NCBI GenBank assembly: GCA_020544305.1
Contig: CP058667.1
Coordinates: 1,736,001 to 1,800,000 of the forward strand
Reading direction: 5' to 3'
From: Staphylococcus taiwanensis
GTDB lineage: Bacteria; Bacillota; Bacilli; Staphylococcales; Staphylococcaceae
DNA length: 64,000 bases
The position numbers and the translations under genes were made by a program. How positions within the stretch are numbered: the first letter of the stretch is position 1; every line of letters starts with the position of its first letter. Shown here one piece after another: positions 24,948-32,879 of the stretch. The notes under the pieces are model-generated. The model saw only the letters and a program-made list of their open reading frames with translations. It made no database searches and had not been told where the DNA came from.

Positions 24948-25260
24948 CACTACCACGCTCCAAATCATCTAATAAATTTTGAAACTCATGTGTCCCGTCG
25001 AGTTCGTCCATGCGTCTTAAATGCTTACCTAATTGATACAACATACCTTTTTCGCATTCACCACTGGTTATTTCAACATCGTTTACTAACACTGGATACA
25101 TTTCAACCATTTCTTTCTTTAAATCTATCCACGCCTCTGCCTTCCTCTTCACTTCTTCCATATCATCGATGAGTTCATTGCATGCGTTTGTACATTTACA
25201 ACATTCGTTAAACCAGTATTCTGATTGCAATTGGTAGTATTCTTTTGAATCATGTACCAT
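24940..25260 (-). CDS. Hypothetical phage protein, helical
   Basis: 106 residues starting after GGAGGGCG. The sequence is mostly helical, with a cysteine cluster near the N-terminus (ECCKCTNACNE) that could bind metal and a coiled-coil-like stretch (DDMEEVKRKAEAWIDLKKEM). No family is recognised. It sits between YopX-like and MazG-neighbour genes with no gaps, so it is clearly expressed in the same operon. Confidence 0.55.
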   Translation of the reverse strand: MVHDSKEYYQLQSEYWFNECCKCTNACNELIDDMEEVKRKAEAWIDLKKEMVEMYPVLVNDVEITSGECEKGMLYQLGKHLRRMDELDGTHEFQNLLDDLERGSDE

Positions 25261-25653
25261 TTAATCGCCCTCCAATAACTCTGGGTTTTCGTAGATGTTG
25301 CCGATAACTTCATATTCAGTCGAATCATCAATGTTATAATGGTCGTAGCCACCAATATAAAACTCAGTTAAGACAAATCCTCCGTCTAACCATTCAATTA
25401 AATATTTATCTCCATAAATATCTCTGACAATATCTTTTTCGTATATTTCGACACCGCGCATGTCTTTTAAACCAGACGACATCATAACAACCCTATCTAT
25501 GCTACCGTCACCATTGACTAAATCTAAATCTTCCATATGGTCAAACCAAATAGAAAAACCCATATCAAAATCTTTTTGCTCACCATAGCTCATACCCTCT
25601 GCATATTCTGTATCGTGTCTTTCTTTATCCCACTCTCTGAATTTAGGTATCAT
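25261..25653 (-). CDS. YopX-family phage protein
   Basis: 130 residues from the ATG at 25653 (MIPKFREWD), with GGGAG about eight bases upstream. The opening PKFREWD, the central SSGLKDMRGVEIYEKDIVRD and the ending YEVIGNIYENPELL are the signature of the YopX family (named from SPbeta), common in staphylococcal phages. The function is unknown. Confidence 0.88.
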   Translation of the reverse strand: MIPKFREWDKERHDTEYAEGMSYGEQKDFDMGFSIWFDHMEDLDLVNGDGSIDRVVMMSSGLKDMRGVEIYEKDIVRDIYGDKYLIEWLDGGFVLTEFYIGGYDHYNIDDSTEYEVIGNIYENPELLEGD

Positions 25654-25835
25654 CTCAAACACTCCCTGTTCTTATTCATATGTTCCCGTGCTACTTTCAT
25701 CGTTACTCTACTTCCTGCCACCTTAACCACAAAGCCGTTGACACCTAGCTTGCGTAATTCCTGTTGTATCTGTGTAGGTGTCTTGCCTTGTGTGTTGTAG
25801 CGATAGCGTTGGTTGATTGTATCGCTAAGTATCAT
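25650..25835 (-). CDS. Small hypothetical phage protein
   Basis: 61 residues, basic, starting after AGGAGTTAG. It contains YRYNTQGKTPTQIQQELRKLGVNGFVVKVAG, which suggests a small alpha/beta fold. Similar short proteins are frequent in staphylococcal phages; I know of no function. It overlaps both neighbours by four bases (ATGA-type), indicating coupled translation. Confidence 0.65.
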   Translation of the reverse strand: MILSDTINQRYRYNTQGKTPTQIQQELRKLGVNGFVVKVAGSRVTMKVAREHMNKNRECLR

Positions 25836-26296
25836 GAGACTAACTCCTCACATATCTCATCAAACGTTTGAATACCTCTACCGTCTGTAATATCCATGAT
25901 TACGCCATACACATATTGATTGATACTGAACTCTGCACGATCTTGTTCTTCCGAAATATGTCCTGTTCCTTGTCTAATGTCGGTGCATTGAACATAAATC
26001 TTAATGTCCTTCTCACTTGCTCTTTTAAGGTGCTGTGCATAACCCATTTCGCAAATTGTCCCTTGTGCATGTGGTAAATAGTCGAATATCATAACATCGC
26101 TTGTTTCCATGCCTAATGTGTCATTAAATACGATACGTTCTGCTAACTTATCTTGATTAGCATTAGCTTTATCATTGATGTCCTTATCGTCATGTGGTGC
26201 GTAGACTTTAAAGCCTAATCGTTGTAACTCTTGTTTCTCCCATTCACGACGCATTTGTTGTCCTATACTCAACATATCTCCGCCTAAATAGATCAT
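25832..26296 (-). CDS. Nucleoside 2-deoxyribosyltransferase-like protein
   Basis: 154 residues with the family pattern: IYLGGDM at the start, then the KVYAPHDDKDIN loop, MIFDYLPHAQGTICEMGYA containing the likely catalytic Glu, and a C-terminal helix. Such enzymes exchange or remove bases of deoxynucleosides or hydrolyse dNMPs. In phages they may salvage or reshape nucleotide pools. It overlaps neighbours on both sides by four bases. Confidence 0.8.
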   Translation of the reverse strand: MIYLGGDMLSIGQQMRREWEKQELQRLGFKVYAPHDDKDINDKANANQDKLAERIVFNDTLGMETSDVMIFDYLPHAQGTICEMGYAQHLKRASEKDIKIYVQCTDIRQGTGHISEEQDRAEFSINQYVYGVIMDITDGRGIQTFDEICEELVS

Positions 26297-26571
26297 TGTT
26301 CTGCCTCTTCTTCTTTAATTTCGTAAATTTCATTTTCAACACTTTTAATTAAGTTATCGATCTTCTCTCTAATATCTTTACCGCTCGCATTTTTGAATTC
26401 TGTCGTTGTTTCATATCTGAGATAACCTAAGTAACCTATTATATTTACAAGTAGCCCTTCTAATTCTTTTATTCTGTTACACGCTTCTATATCTTTATTG
26501 GTTTCTCTATGAAATTTAACTCCTTGCAGTAAAAGTTCAGCTGTAATATTATTTTCAATATTGATTTTCAT
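26293..26571 (-). CDS. Hypothetical phage protein
   Basis: 92 residues from an ATG just after GGAGGCAAAACA. It is acidic and mostly helical, with two probable coiled-coil segments (CNRIKELEGLLVNIIGYL; IREKIDNLIKSVENEIYEI). No family is recognised. It overlaps the DUF3310 gene and the deoxyribosyltransferase gene by four bases each. Confidence 0.55.
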   Translation of the reverse strand: MKINIENNITAELLLQGVKFHRETNKDIEACNRIKELEGLLVNIIGYLGYLRYETTTEFKNASGKDIREKIDNLIKSVENEIYEIKEEEAEQ

Positions 26572-27035
26572 TGTTTTGCCTCCATTTTTTCGATTAATCT
26601 ATCTGCATAATCTCTAGCTTTTTTGAAATCTGCTAGCTCATCATCTTTTCGACCTGCACGAACTGGATATTTAATCATATTACCTTTCATAAAACCTTTG
26701 AACTGTTCGAATGGTAATTGTTGATACAAGAAGTCGATAACATCTATATTTTCACTACCTTTATAATGGTCAGGTATATTATTGTCTTGTCCTTCCTTCA
26801 CGTCCACCTTACGTGTGAATGGCTCATCAACTCTCACAAAGTCATCGTTATCTGTAAGTGTGAATTTATAACCACCTGCATTCTCAACCTCTGCATACCA
26901 AACTGTTTTCAAACCTTTTTCTTTTGCATACACACGATTGACTATGGCCGTTTGCATAGCAGTAATACCTTTAAATCCTGCTTGGAACTGAACAATATTA
27001 TCTACTTTCAAATCAATTATCCTTACATTTTCCAT
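26568..27035 (-). CDS. DUF3310-containing phage protein (SaV-like, putative nucleotide kinase)
   Basis: 155 residues from the ATG at 27035 (MENVRIIDLKVDN); the earlier in-frame start lies inside the preceding gene. The C-terminal part, DHYKGSENIDVIDFLYQQLPFEQFKGFMKGN then MIKYPVRAGRKDDELADFKKARDYADRLI, is the DUF3310 signature, sometimes annotated as SaV-like nucleotide kinase, although catalysis is unproven. The N-terminal 85 residues (KVDNIVQFQAGFKGITAMQTA) resemble a small beta domain fused here. Confidence 0.82.
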   Translation of the reverse strand: MENVRIIDLKVDNIVQFQAGFKGITAMQTAIVNRVYAKEKGLKTVWYAEVENAGGYKFTLTDNDDFVRVDEPFTRKVDVKEGQDNNIPDHYKGSENIDVIDFLYQQLPFEQFKGFMKGNMIKYPVRAGRKDDELADFKKARDYADRLIEKMEAKQ

Positions 27036-27039
27036 TCCT

Positions 27040-27297
27040 CTACCCCCTCTGCACATTGCCGTATTGATCTGTTTTGACTTTAACCATAAGATTGTTTTGT
27101 ACTAGATTTTTAAAGTATCTAGTGTTCACTCTGTGCTTAGCAACCTCACGTTCTGCACGTTTAGCCCTAGCAATACGTTCTTCTCTACGTTTACGTTTCA
27201 ACGCTCTTTCGTGTCTAATTTCTGCTTGTTGTATCTCGTACAACTGCTTAGCTGTTAATTGCTTTTCATTTCTTTCGTACGTCTGCACCATATTCAT
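27040..27297 (-). CDS. Small basic hypothetical phage protein
   Basis: 85 residues, strongly basic (ERALKRKRREERIARAKRAEREVAKHR), likely a long helix that could bind nucleic acid. Two ATGs lie three and nine bases after GGAG, at 27297 and 27291; the second has the better spacing. It overlaps the next upstream gene. The function is unknown. Confidence 0.55.
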   Translation of the reverse strand: MNMVQTYERNEKQLTAKQLYEIQQAEIRHERALKRKRREERIARAKRAEREVAKHRVNTRYFKNLVQNNLMVKVKTDQYGNVQRG

Positions 27298-27436
27298 ATA
27301 CTCCTTTGCCGTGTATTAGTTCTGGTCCACGTAAACCTTCTGCATAACGCTTTCTAACTGTGCTATCAGATACATCAAAATATTTATATACATCACATAA
27401 TCTGTAACGTTTGCCGTTTATATTCACTTTCGGCAT
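27266..27436 (-). CDS. Small HTH-type DNA-binding phage protein
   Basis: 56 residues from the ATG at 27436 (MPKVNINGKRYRLCDVYKYFDV), with GGAAG upstream. The sequence CDVYKYFDVSDSTVRKRYAEGL reads as a helix-turn-helix of the type that recognises sequence through SDSTVRKR. It may be a small regulator or accessory DNA-binding protein. The longer frame back to 27466 lacks a ribosome site. Confidence 0.6.
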   Translation of the reverse strand: MPKVNINGKRYRLCDVYKYFDVSDSTVRKRYAEGLRGPELIHGKGVYEYGADVRKK

Positions 27437-27440
27437 AGTA

Positions 27441-27635
27441 TCACTTCCAATCTGCGTAACTAACACTAACGTCAGTAACGTTTTTGATGTTATCTAGTAA
27501 GTCGTCAGCGTCGTTTTTGTAACGTTCGGTATAGTATTCGATATAGTTCTCTCTATCTTCGTGTTTGCCTACCCACACCGGTTGTTCTACTTCAACTGTT
27601 AAATCGAATGTGAGTTTTAATGTTTCTTCTTGCAT
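27441..27635 (-). CDS. Small hypothetical phage protein
   Basis: 64 residues, acidic, starting after GGAGGAAG. It has a beta-strand-like start (LKLTFDLTVEVEQPVWVG) and a helical end (YKNDADDLLDNIKNVTDV). No family is recognised. It begins on the last base of the rusA gene, in the same operon. Confidence 0.55.
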   Translation of the reverse strand: MQEETLKLTFDLTVEVEQPVWVGKHEDRENYIEYYTERYKNDADDLLDNIKNVTDVSVSYADWK

Positions 27636-28039
27636 TACACTTCCTCCACTTCTAAAATGATTTTTGGCTCTTCTGCATACTGCTTAAAACTGTGTATCTC
27701 TACAATTTGGTTATCGTCTTTCCATAAGTGATCATTCGCTGCATCTAGCACAGTTTTAATTAAATTATCTATATCTGGCTTAGTACGTTTATATTGACCT
27801 ATCGCTATCAGTTTCTGATTTTTCGACCAACTCTTCGGCGGTTTAAAGTAAAAGTAAAGTGATACTTTAAGTTGTGTATTCAACATCTCTTTTGGTAACT
27901 GGCTCTGTATATACTGTTTATGTGCTGTATACGACGCCGGCATGTATGTTTGAATAAAACTACCACGTCTACTGAAACGTGGACGAGGCGAGCCAATAGG
28001 TGCCTCGTACGTTGAATTGAATTTAATCTCTAGTTGCAT
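27635..28039 (-). CDS. rusA: RusA-like Holliday junction resolvase
   Basis: 134 residues from the ATG at 28039 (MQLEIKFNSTYE) behind AGGAGTG. Motifs are the N-terminal PRPRFSR segment and KRTKPDIDNLIKTVLDAANDHLWKDDNQIVEI, which contains the conserved aspartates of the RusA catalytic site. It cuts four-way junctions at symmetric positions, resolving branched replication or recombination intermediates before packaging. It acts with the ERF and SSB proteins encoded upstream. Confidence 0.92.
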   Translation of the reverse strand: MQLEIKFNSTYEAPIGSPRPRFSRRGSFIQTYMPASYTAHKQYIQSQLPKEMLNTQLKVSLYFYFKPPKSWSKNQKLIAIGQYKRTKPDIDNLIKTVLDAANDHLWKDDNQIVEIHSFKQYAEEPKIILEVEEV

Positions 28040-28049
28040 GTGTTCACTC

Positions 28050-28289
28050 CTATAAATCAAATATACTCATCTGCATATTGAGTTCATGTTCTAAGTAAAA
28101 ATTGTGTTTGCTTTTAAAGTTAGTAAGTTCAGTGTCACCTAAGTTAAATGAACTTTCTTTTGTATAGCGCCAACCACTTTGATTAACTACGCAATTTGAG
28201 TTAGGCGCTAGTGGGTACACTGTAAATGCTATATCTCCGTCTTTGGTAAATAGGTTGTATTGGTTGTTAGCACCTTCTATAAGTCCCAT
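28050..28289 (-). CDS. Hypothetical phage protein
   Basis: 79 residues from the ATG at 28289 (MGLIEGANNQYNLFTKDGD), which follows GGAGGTG by a few bases; an in-frame start at 28313 is unlikely. It is predicted to be mainly beta structure and ends in a helix (NFYLEHELNMQMSIFDL). The terminal LNMQMSIFDL resembles a beta-clamp-binding peptide (consensus QLxLF), which would fit a replication accessory protein; this is inference only. Confidence 0.55.
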   Translation of the reverse strand: MGLIEGANNQYNLFTKDGDIAFTVYPLAPNSNCVVNQSGWRYTKESSFNLGDTELTNFKSKHNFYLEHELNMQMSIFDL

Positions 28290-28488
28290 CGCTGCACCTC
28301 CACTTTGTTTCATCTAATATTTTTGATTTAACGTTATCGTAATCATCAAAAAAGGTTATTTCTTCACTTTTTAGTAATCTATCTACTGCCCAACCCATTT
28401 CTAAAATACTTTTTTGAATAAGTGGGTCATCTTTGTAATCGTTACGGTATAAGTCGCCTAATAATGTTTGTAATTCTGCAATAATCAT
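28267..28488 (-). CDS. Small hypothetical phage protein
   Basis: 73 residues, acidic and helical, starting MIIAELQTLLGDLYRND. The start overlaps the stop of the dnaB gene by one base. The end has two cysteines (KWRCSDGTYRRC). No family is recognised. It overlaps the next gene by 23 bases. Confidence 0.55.
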   Translation of the reverse strand: MIIAELQTLLGDLYRNDYKDDPLIQKSILEMGWAVDRLLKSEEITFFDDYDNVKSKILDETKWRCSDGTYRRC

Positions 28489-29735
28489 TAGTAAAACCTC
28501 TGCGTTTTTTTGTAGAATTCAAGTTCAACAACACCTGTCTCGCCGTCTTTATTTTTAGCGACGTTTAACTCAATATCTGATTTACCAGTTTCATCATCTG
28601 CAAGTTCACGATTGTAATAATCATCTCGATAAAGCATAAATATCATATTAGCGTCTTGCTCAATGCCTCCAGCTTCTCTTAAATCAGACATCAAAGGGCG
28701 TTTGTCTTGCCTGCTTTCAACACCCCTGCTTAATTGTGATAAAGCTATGATTAAGCAACCTGTTTCTTTGGCTATAATTTTTAAATCACGACTAATTTTT
28801 TCAACTTCCAAACGTCTATCTTTTTGCGGCAAGTCAGATTTCATTAACTGCAAGTAGTCTATACATATAATTTGTGGTTTATCGCTATCTCGCATTGCAA
28901 TTTCTCTAACATCTTGTGGTGTGATTTGAGCATGGTCTTCAATTCTGAAGTTGCTGTGTTGTTTAATATCGTTGATTGCTGACATTATTCTTTCGACTTC
29001 ATCATCGTTTAACCCATCTGATTTTTTAATTTTATATAGTGGCACTCCAGATATTGCAGAAGTCAGTCGTTCCACTATATTGTTACCTCCAGTTTCTAAG
29101 CTAAAGAAAGTGGTAGGATAACCCTGTTGCGCTAAATTCCATATCATATTTAATGCTAGTGCAGTTTTACCAGTGCTAGGGCGTCCTGCAAGCACGTTTA
29201 ATTGTCCTTCTTCAAAGCCGTGTATCTTTTCATCTAACTTATTAAAACTCGTCGTTATAAACGTCTTAGGTGCGTCTGATAAGATGTTTTCCATAACAGT
29301 TGTTAAAAATTGGTCTGTTGGGTTATCTTTCTCGATGTTTAACTCACTTAGCCCTTTTAATTGGTCGATTAGATAAGTAAAATTTTCTTTCGTTGGTACT
29401 GATTGAAACTCACTAACTTCGACCCTAGCTTTATTCAAAATGTAGTTGTTTAAGATGTTTAGTTGATCCTGCATAAAAAACACTTTATCTGTACCTTTTG
29501 AGTTATACAGTTGAGTTAATACCTTAGTTGATATAAATTCAACATCTTCTCTGCTTTTGTAGTAAATCTCGTTTACATCCACTTTGCCTTTTTCAAGTAC
29601 ATACTCGATAAACTTTTGAGCAGTAACATCTGTAAACATTGCCGGTTTGAGTTTTAACTTACTTAACAATTTAGGGTAGTTCATCAGATTTGAAACAATA
29701 GCGTGTTCAGTTGATAAAACATCAATATTCTTCAT
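28488..29735 (-). CDS. dnaB: Replicative DNA helicase, DnaB-like
   Basis: 415 residues. The N-terminal ~110 residues form the DnaB helical domain (STEHAIVSNLMNYPKLL). The RecA-like C-terminal domain has Walker A GRPSTGKTAL (about 185), Walker B region PQIICIDYLQLM, and the motif near the end SDLREAGGIEQDANMIFMLYRDDYY typical of DnaB motif 4. It unwinds DNA at the phage fork. It follows the DnaD-like initiator and a likely loader, the usual phage order. Confidence 0.95.
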   Translation of the reverse strand: MKNIDVLSTEHAIVSNLMNYPKLLSKLKLKPAMFTDVTAQKFIEYVLEKGKVDVNEIYYKSREDVEFISTKVLTQLYNSKGTDKVFFMQDQLNILNNYILNKARVEVSEFQSVPTKENFTYLIDQLKGLSELNIEKDNPTDQFLTTVMENILSDAPKTFITTSFNKLDEKIHGFEEGQLNVLAGRPSTGKTALALNMIWNLAQQGYPTTFFSLETGGNNIVERLTSAISGVPLYKIKKSDGLNDDEVERIMSAINDIKQHSNFRIEDHAQITPQDVREIAMRDSDKPQIICIDYLQLMKSDLPQKDRRLEVEKISRDLKIIAKETGCLIIALSQLSRGVESRQDKRPLMSDLREAGGIEQDANMIFMLYRDDYYNRELADDETGKSDIELNVAKNKDGETGVVELEFYKKTQRFY

Positions 29736-30084
29736 CTACAACACCCCATTCTTGTTTCATCTGCGCCCATTTTTTCTTACGTTCTTCATGACGTTTTTTG
29801 TATTCTGGGTCATGCTGTAATTTGTATGCTTTAGTTTGTTCTTTAGGTATCGTGTCGATTACCTTTGTTTTGGGTTTATAAGCTAATATGTCAGATAGAG
29901 TTGGTTTATATTTCTTTTCTCTGATGTATTGCTCTGTTTTTAATAATGTCGGTTGATAGTCCCCGTATTTTATTAATAGGTGTAGCCATTCTTTTAAAAC
30001 TTGTTCGTCACTATCGAATTTCATATTGTAAATAGTATTGATTTTATTAAGAATGATTGCAGCCTCTTTTTTAGTCATAGGCAT
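29722..30084 (-). CDS. Putative helicase-loader-type replication protein
   Basis: 120 residues starting MPMTKKEAAIILNKINTIY after GAGGAGTG. An N-terminal helical domain (about 1-80) with the pattern WLHLLIKYGDYQPTLLKTEQYIREKKYKPTLSDIL resembles the replicative helicase loader or inhibitor (G39P-like) family seen beside dnaB in staphylococcal phages. The C-terminal 40 residues are highly charged. It overlaps dnaB by 14 bases. The exact role, loading DnaB onto the initiator complex, is inferred from position and shape. Confidence 0.65.
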   Translation of the reverse strand: MPMTKKEAAIILNKINTIYNMKFDSDEQVLKEWLHLLIKYGDYQPTLLKTEQYIREKKYKPTLSDILAYKPKTKVIDTIPKEQTKAYKLQHDPEYKKRHEERKKKWAQMKQEWGVVDEEY

Positions 30085-30090
30085 TTGTTA

Positions 30091-30888
30091 TCACTCCTCA
30101 TTCAATATGTCGTCTAGTAAAGTTCCTTTTACTTGTTGTTTAGGTTTTACTTTGTTTTGAGCATCTTCTTTAGTTTTTACATTTTCTTTAGCCCAATTAT
30201 TTAAAACTTTAATTAAATAACCAACATGAGTTCCTTTTTCTTTTGTATAATCAACTGCTATTTTTACTACTTCATCAGCTTGTTCTCCAATATCATCAAT
30301 AGAGTATCCAATTAATTCCATTTGATTAGATGTTAAGTTATTAGATAAGTTATCCATGATGTAATTAATTGATGTTTTAAAGACGTCGTCTTTATCTATC
30401 TCTTTATCTTTATCTTCTTCTAATTCTTTATCTTCTTCTTTATCTATATCTGTTGCGTGACTGTCACGTGACTTCACGTGACTTTCTGGTTTGTTGAGTA
30501 ATCTTTTCTCTTTTTCACGTTGTTTTTGCTTTCTCAATCGATTTTGTTCTCTGATTTTTTCAAGACCTTCAATGTTTTGGTGCTTTTCCCAATTAGTAAC
30601 TTTGTAAATACCTTGCACATCTTCAATCATTCCTAAAGTTTTAAAAGTTTGTAATGCTAATCTGATTGAGTTAATAGGTCGATTAAATTCGTTAGCTAAC
30701 ATTTCATCGTTGTAAGGTAAGTTTTCTGATAGCATGATGTAACCTTGTTCATTGTATTTACCAGCAAGCGTTAGCAACTTAACCCAAACGGTTATAATCG
30801 TGTCACGTTCTGGCAATGCCTCTATATATTTAATTTTGCTATCATCAAACATTCCTACTTTTAATTTTATCCATGATACTTCAGCCAA
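30091..30888 (-). CDS. Phage replication initiator (replisome organiser) with DnaD-like C-terminus
   Basis: 265 residues. Residues 1-115 are the phage replisome organiser N-terminal domain (VSWIKLKVGMFDDSKIKYIEALPERD), a winged-helix DNA binder. The middle is low complexity (EEDKELEEDKDKEIDK). Residues about 165-240 resemble a DnaD C-terminal domain (NYIMDNLSNNLTSNQMELIGYSIDDI). Its coding sequence contains short CGTGACT repeats at 30456-30483 that may be the phage origin. It probably opens the origin and recruits the helicase and loader encoded next. Confidence 0.88.
   Translation of the reverse strand: MAEVSWIKLKVGMFDDSKIKYIEALPERDTIITVWVKLLTLAGKYNEQGYIMLSENLPYNDEMLANEFNRPINSIRLALQTFKTLGMIEDVQGIYKVTNWEKHQNIEGLEKIREQNRLRKQKQREKEKRLLNKPESHVKSRDSHATDIDKEEDKELEEDKDKEIDKDDVFKTSINYIMDNLSNNLTSNQMELIGYSIDDIGEQADEVVKIAVDYTKEKGTHVGYLIKVLNNWAKENVKTKEDAQNKVKPKQQVKGTLLDDILNEE
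30455..30484. repeat. CGTGACT iterons within the initiator gene; possible phage origin
   Basis: CGTGACT occurs three times at 30456, 30467 and 30477, with periods of 11 and 10 bases. Two copies are embedded in palindromic CACGTG. Helix-phased iterons in the middle of a phage initiator gene are the classic layout of lambda-type origins. AT-rich DNA lies on the left side. Confidence 0.6.
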
Positions 30889-31558
30889 TATTACTACCTC
30901 CTTTAAGCATCTTATTTAGTCGCTCATCTACATCAACCCAACTGTCTGTTAAGTGATATTTATTGTTGAATGTATCCATGCCTATTTGGTGCTGTTCGGT
31001 GTGGTGGTTTCTGCATAGCGCTAATACTTGATTACCTACATGATCTATTTTGTTACGATTACGACCTTTACCTACTGCGTATCTATGTGCTAAATCTGAA
31101 TGTGGTTTGCCACAAATTACACAGTTACGATTGACCGTCGACCAATATAAAAATGATTTATCTTGCTTGAGTAAGTCGCTCGTTTTATATGCAAGTGGTA
31201 TATCGTTATGAAATATCCAGTCCAATGTAACCTCGATAATTTGGCTTGCTTGTGTACGTGTGCAATCACTTAATGAGATACACTCGTCGTAGCCGTAGTA
31301 CGTCCGAACGTATTCGATGAATAAATGCCTCATGTAATCCATAGGCGTTCCAGTATGAGCCTCTATGTCCTTTACAAGTGCAAATATCTTACGACGTTGT
31401 TTGTCGGTTATTCTGAATGGATCAACTGGAATGACATCAACTTCTACATCAAAACCGTTATCGAGTAATAGCGATGTCTTGTTATCTAGTTCTACACCCT
31501 CAATGACAACGGTAGTTGTACCGTCGTCTTGAATGATGTAATTTTTAATAATCGGCAT
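30881..31558 (-). CDS. Putative HNHc nuclease
   Basis: 225 residues. The N-terminal ~130 residues are typical of a phage recombination-linked HNH family (ITDKQRRKIFALVKDIEAHTG). The C-terminal HNH region has NCVICGKPHSDLAHRYAVGKG and ALCRNHHTEQHQIG, giving two Cys pairs and the His residues of the metal finger. It is encoded between SSB and the initiator, as in many staphylococcal phages. The family is thought to process branched DNA; the exact substrate is unknown. Confidence 0.85.
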   Translation of the reverse strand: MPIIKNYIIQDDGTTTVVIEGVELDNKTSLLLDNGFDVEVDVIPVDPFRITDKQRRKIFALVKDIEAHTGTPMDYMRHLFIEYVRTYYGYDECISLSDCTRTQASQIIEVTLDWIFHNDIPLAYKTSDLLKQDKSFLYWSTVNRNCVICGKPHSDLAHRYAVGKGRNRNKIDHVGNQVLALCRNHHTEQHQIGMDTFNNKYHLTDSWVDVDERLNKMLKGGSNIG

Positions 31559-31572
31559 CTATATCAGTCCAA

Positions 31573-31986
31573 TCAGAAAGGCAAATCTGAGTTATCGATG
31601 TCTGTACCATTATCAAATGGATTATTTCCTGCTGTTGCTTGTCCTCTTTGTTGTTGAGGTTGGCCGTTTTGTTGGTTGCTACCTTTGCTATCTAAGAATT
31701 CAATTCTGTTAGCAATCACTCGTACTACTGAACGATTGTTTCCTTCTTTGTCTTGAAATCTATCTTGTTTCAAGTTGCCTTCGATTAAGATTTTGCTACC
31801 TTTACCACAATAGTTATTAAGTAGTTCAGCAGTTTTACCAAACGCTACAATGTCGAAGAATGAAGTGTCATCTTTTTTGAATGGGTTATCTACTGCTAAT
31901 GAGAAGTTAGTTACTTGAGTTTGTCCTGCTTGTTTTAGTTCTAAATCTTTAGTGATACGTCCTGTTAAAATAGTTAAATTAGTCAT
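31573..31986 (-). CDS. ssb: Single-stranded DNA-binding protein
   Basis: 137 residues. The OB fold starts NLTILTGRITKDLELKQAG and contains FFDIVAFGKTAELLNNYCGKGSKILIEG. A Gln/Gly-rich linker leads to the acidic tip DIDNSDLPF, which recruits partner proteins. It covers single strands at the phage fork and works with ERF. It overlaps the ERF gene by eight bases. Confidence 0.95.
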   Translation of the reverse strand: MTNLTILTGRITKDLELKQAGQTQVTNFSLAVDNPFKKDDTSFFDIVAFGKTAELLNNYCGKGSKILIEGNLKQDRFQDKEGNNRSVVRVIANRIEFLDSKGSNQQNGQPQQQRGQATAGNNPFDNGTDIDNSDLPF

Positions 31987-32629
31987 TCGTATTCTCCTTA
32001 TATTTTTTCGCCATTGCTTGAATGTTATTGATTGTAGTTACTGCTTGTTGTTCAGACATTGACGTGTAATCTTGTATTCCAAATGTACTTTCTGCTTGTT
32101 GTTGCGTTACGTCTTTTCCTAATGACTTCATCAAATCAACAAAATCAAACACTTCTTGTTTTAGAACGCCAACCGTTTTACTACTTACCTTGTTATATTT
32201 TTCTTGTTTTTGTTTAGCATCTGCATCATCTTCATCGGTTGGAATATTGAAGAATTTCATTAAGAAGTATCTTTCCGCATAAGTTAATGCAGTACCATGT
32301 GCTTTCGATACATCGTCTTGTTGGCCTACTGCGAAGAAAGGTACTTCTAAAATTTCTTGTGGATTATCTGCATTGATCCATTTATAAGTCAGTTTCAATT
32401 TAATAATATGTTCTGGCTTACCTTTCGCATTTGTGGTTTCAGTTACTTCTTCGTTTTCTGTGTATGGTACAAGTAATAAATTATGTTCAATCATCTTGTT
32501 TCTTATTCTATGAAGGACTTGAGAGCCACTTACGTAAGAATAGTTGTAACCTTTGGTGTCTTTAGTAAAACCATCAATATTGGCTTTAACATCTGCTATC
32601 TTTTGAAATAAATTAAGTTGTTCAGCCAT
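31979..32629 (-). CDS. ERF-family single-strand annealing recombinase
   Basis: 216 residues. The ERF core is NLFQKIADVKANIDGFTKDTKGYNY, SYVSGSQVLHRIRNKMIEHNLLLVP and GTALTYAERYFLMKFFNIPTDEDDAD, the last motif being diagnostic of the family. The C-terminal 60 residues are a variable helical domain. It anneals complementary strands for phage recombination and circularisation, and is paired with SSB just downstream. Confidence 0.93.
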   Translation of the reverse strand: MAEQLNLFQKIADVKANIDGFTKDTKGYNYSYVSGSQVLHRIRNKMIEHNLLLVPYTENEEVTETTNAKGKPEHIIKLKLTYKWINADNPQEILEVPFFAVGQQDDVSKAHGTALTYAERYFLMKFFNIPTDEDDADAKQKQEKYNKVSSKTVGVLKQEVFDFVDLMKSLGKDVTQQQAESTFGIQDYTSMSEQQAVTTINNIQAMAKKYKENTND

Positions 32630-32879
32630 CGTTTACCTCCTCCAAATCTTTAAAACTGTATACTTTACGCGTTTCTTTCGTTTCAATCGTTGATACTTCA
32701 ATCAAGTGTTTATCCCAGTCAATGTCTATATCTTGCAAACCATCGAATTTACGAGCATTACGTCTTAAAGCATTGTAATTAGCATATTCTTGAGCAGTAG
32801 GTTTATTAGTGATCCAGCGCCCAAAGTAATTATCTTTAATGCGATACTCTACTTCACAATTTAATATTGGCTCTTGCAT
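32622..32879 (-). CDS. Hypothetical phage protein (DUF2483-like position)
   Basis: 85 residues starting after GGGAGGAGTACGTGA. It contains NYFGRWITNKPTAQEYANYNALRRNARKF, a pattern of small staphylococcal phage proteins encoded before the ERF or Sak gene; I cannot confirm the exact DUF. It is mixed alpha/beta, and overlaps ERF by eight bases and the upstream gene by 26. Confidence 0.6.
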   Translation of the reverse strand: MQEPILNCEVEYRIKDNYFGRWITNKPTAQEYANYNALRRNARKFDGLQDIDIDWDKHLIEVSTIETKETRKVYSFKDLEEVNDG

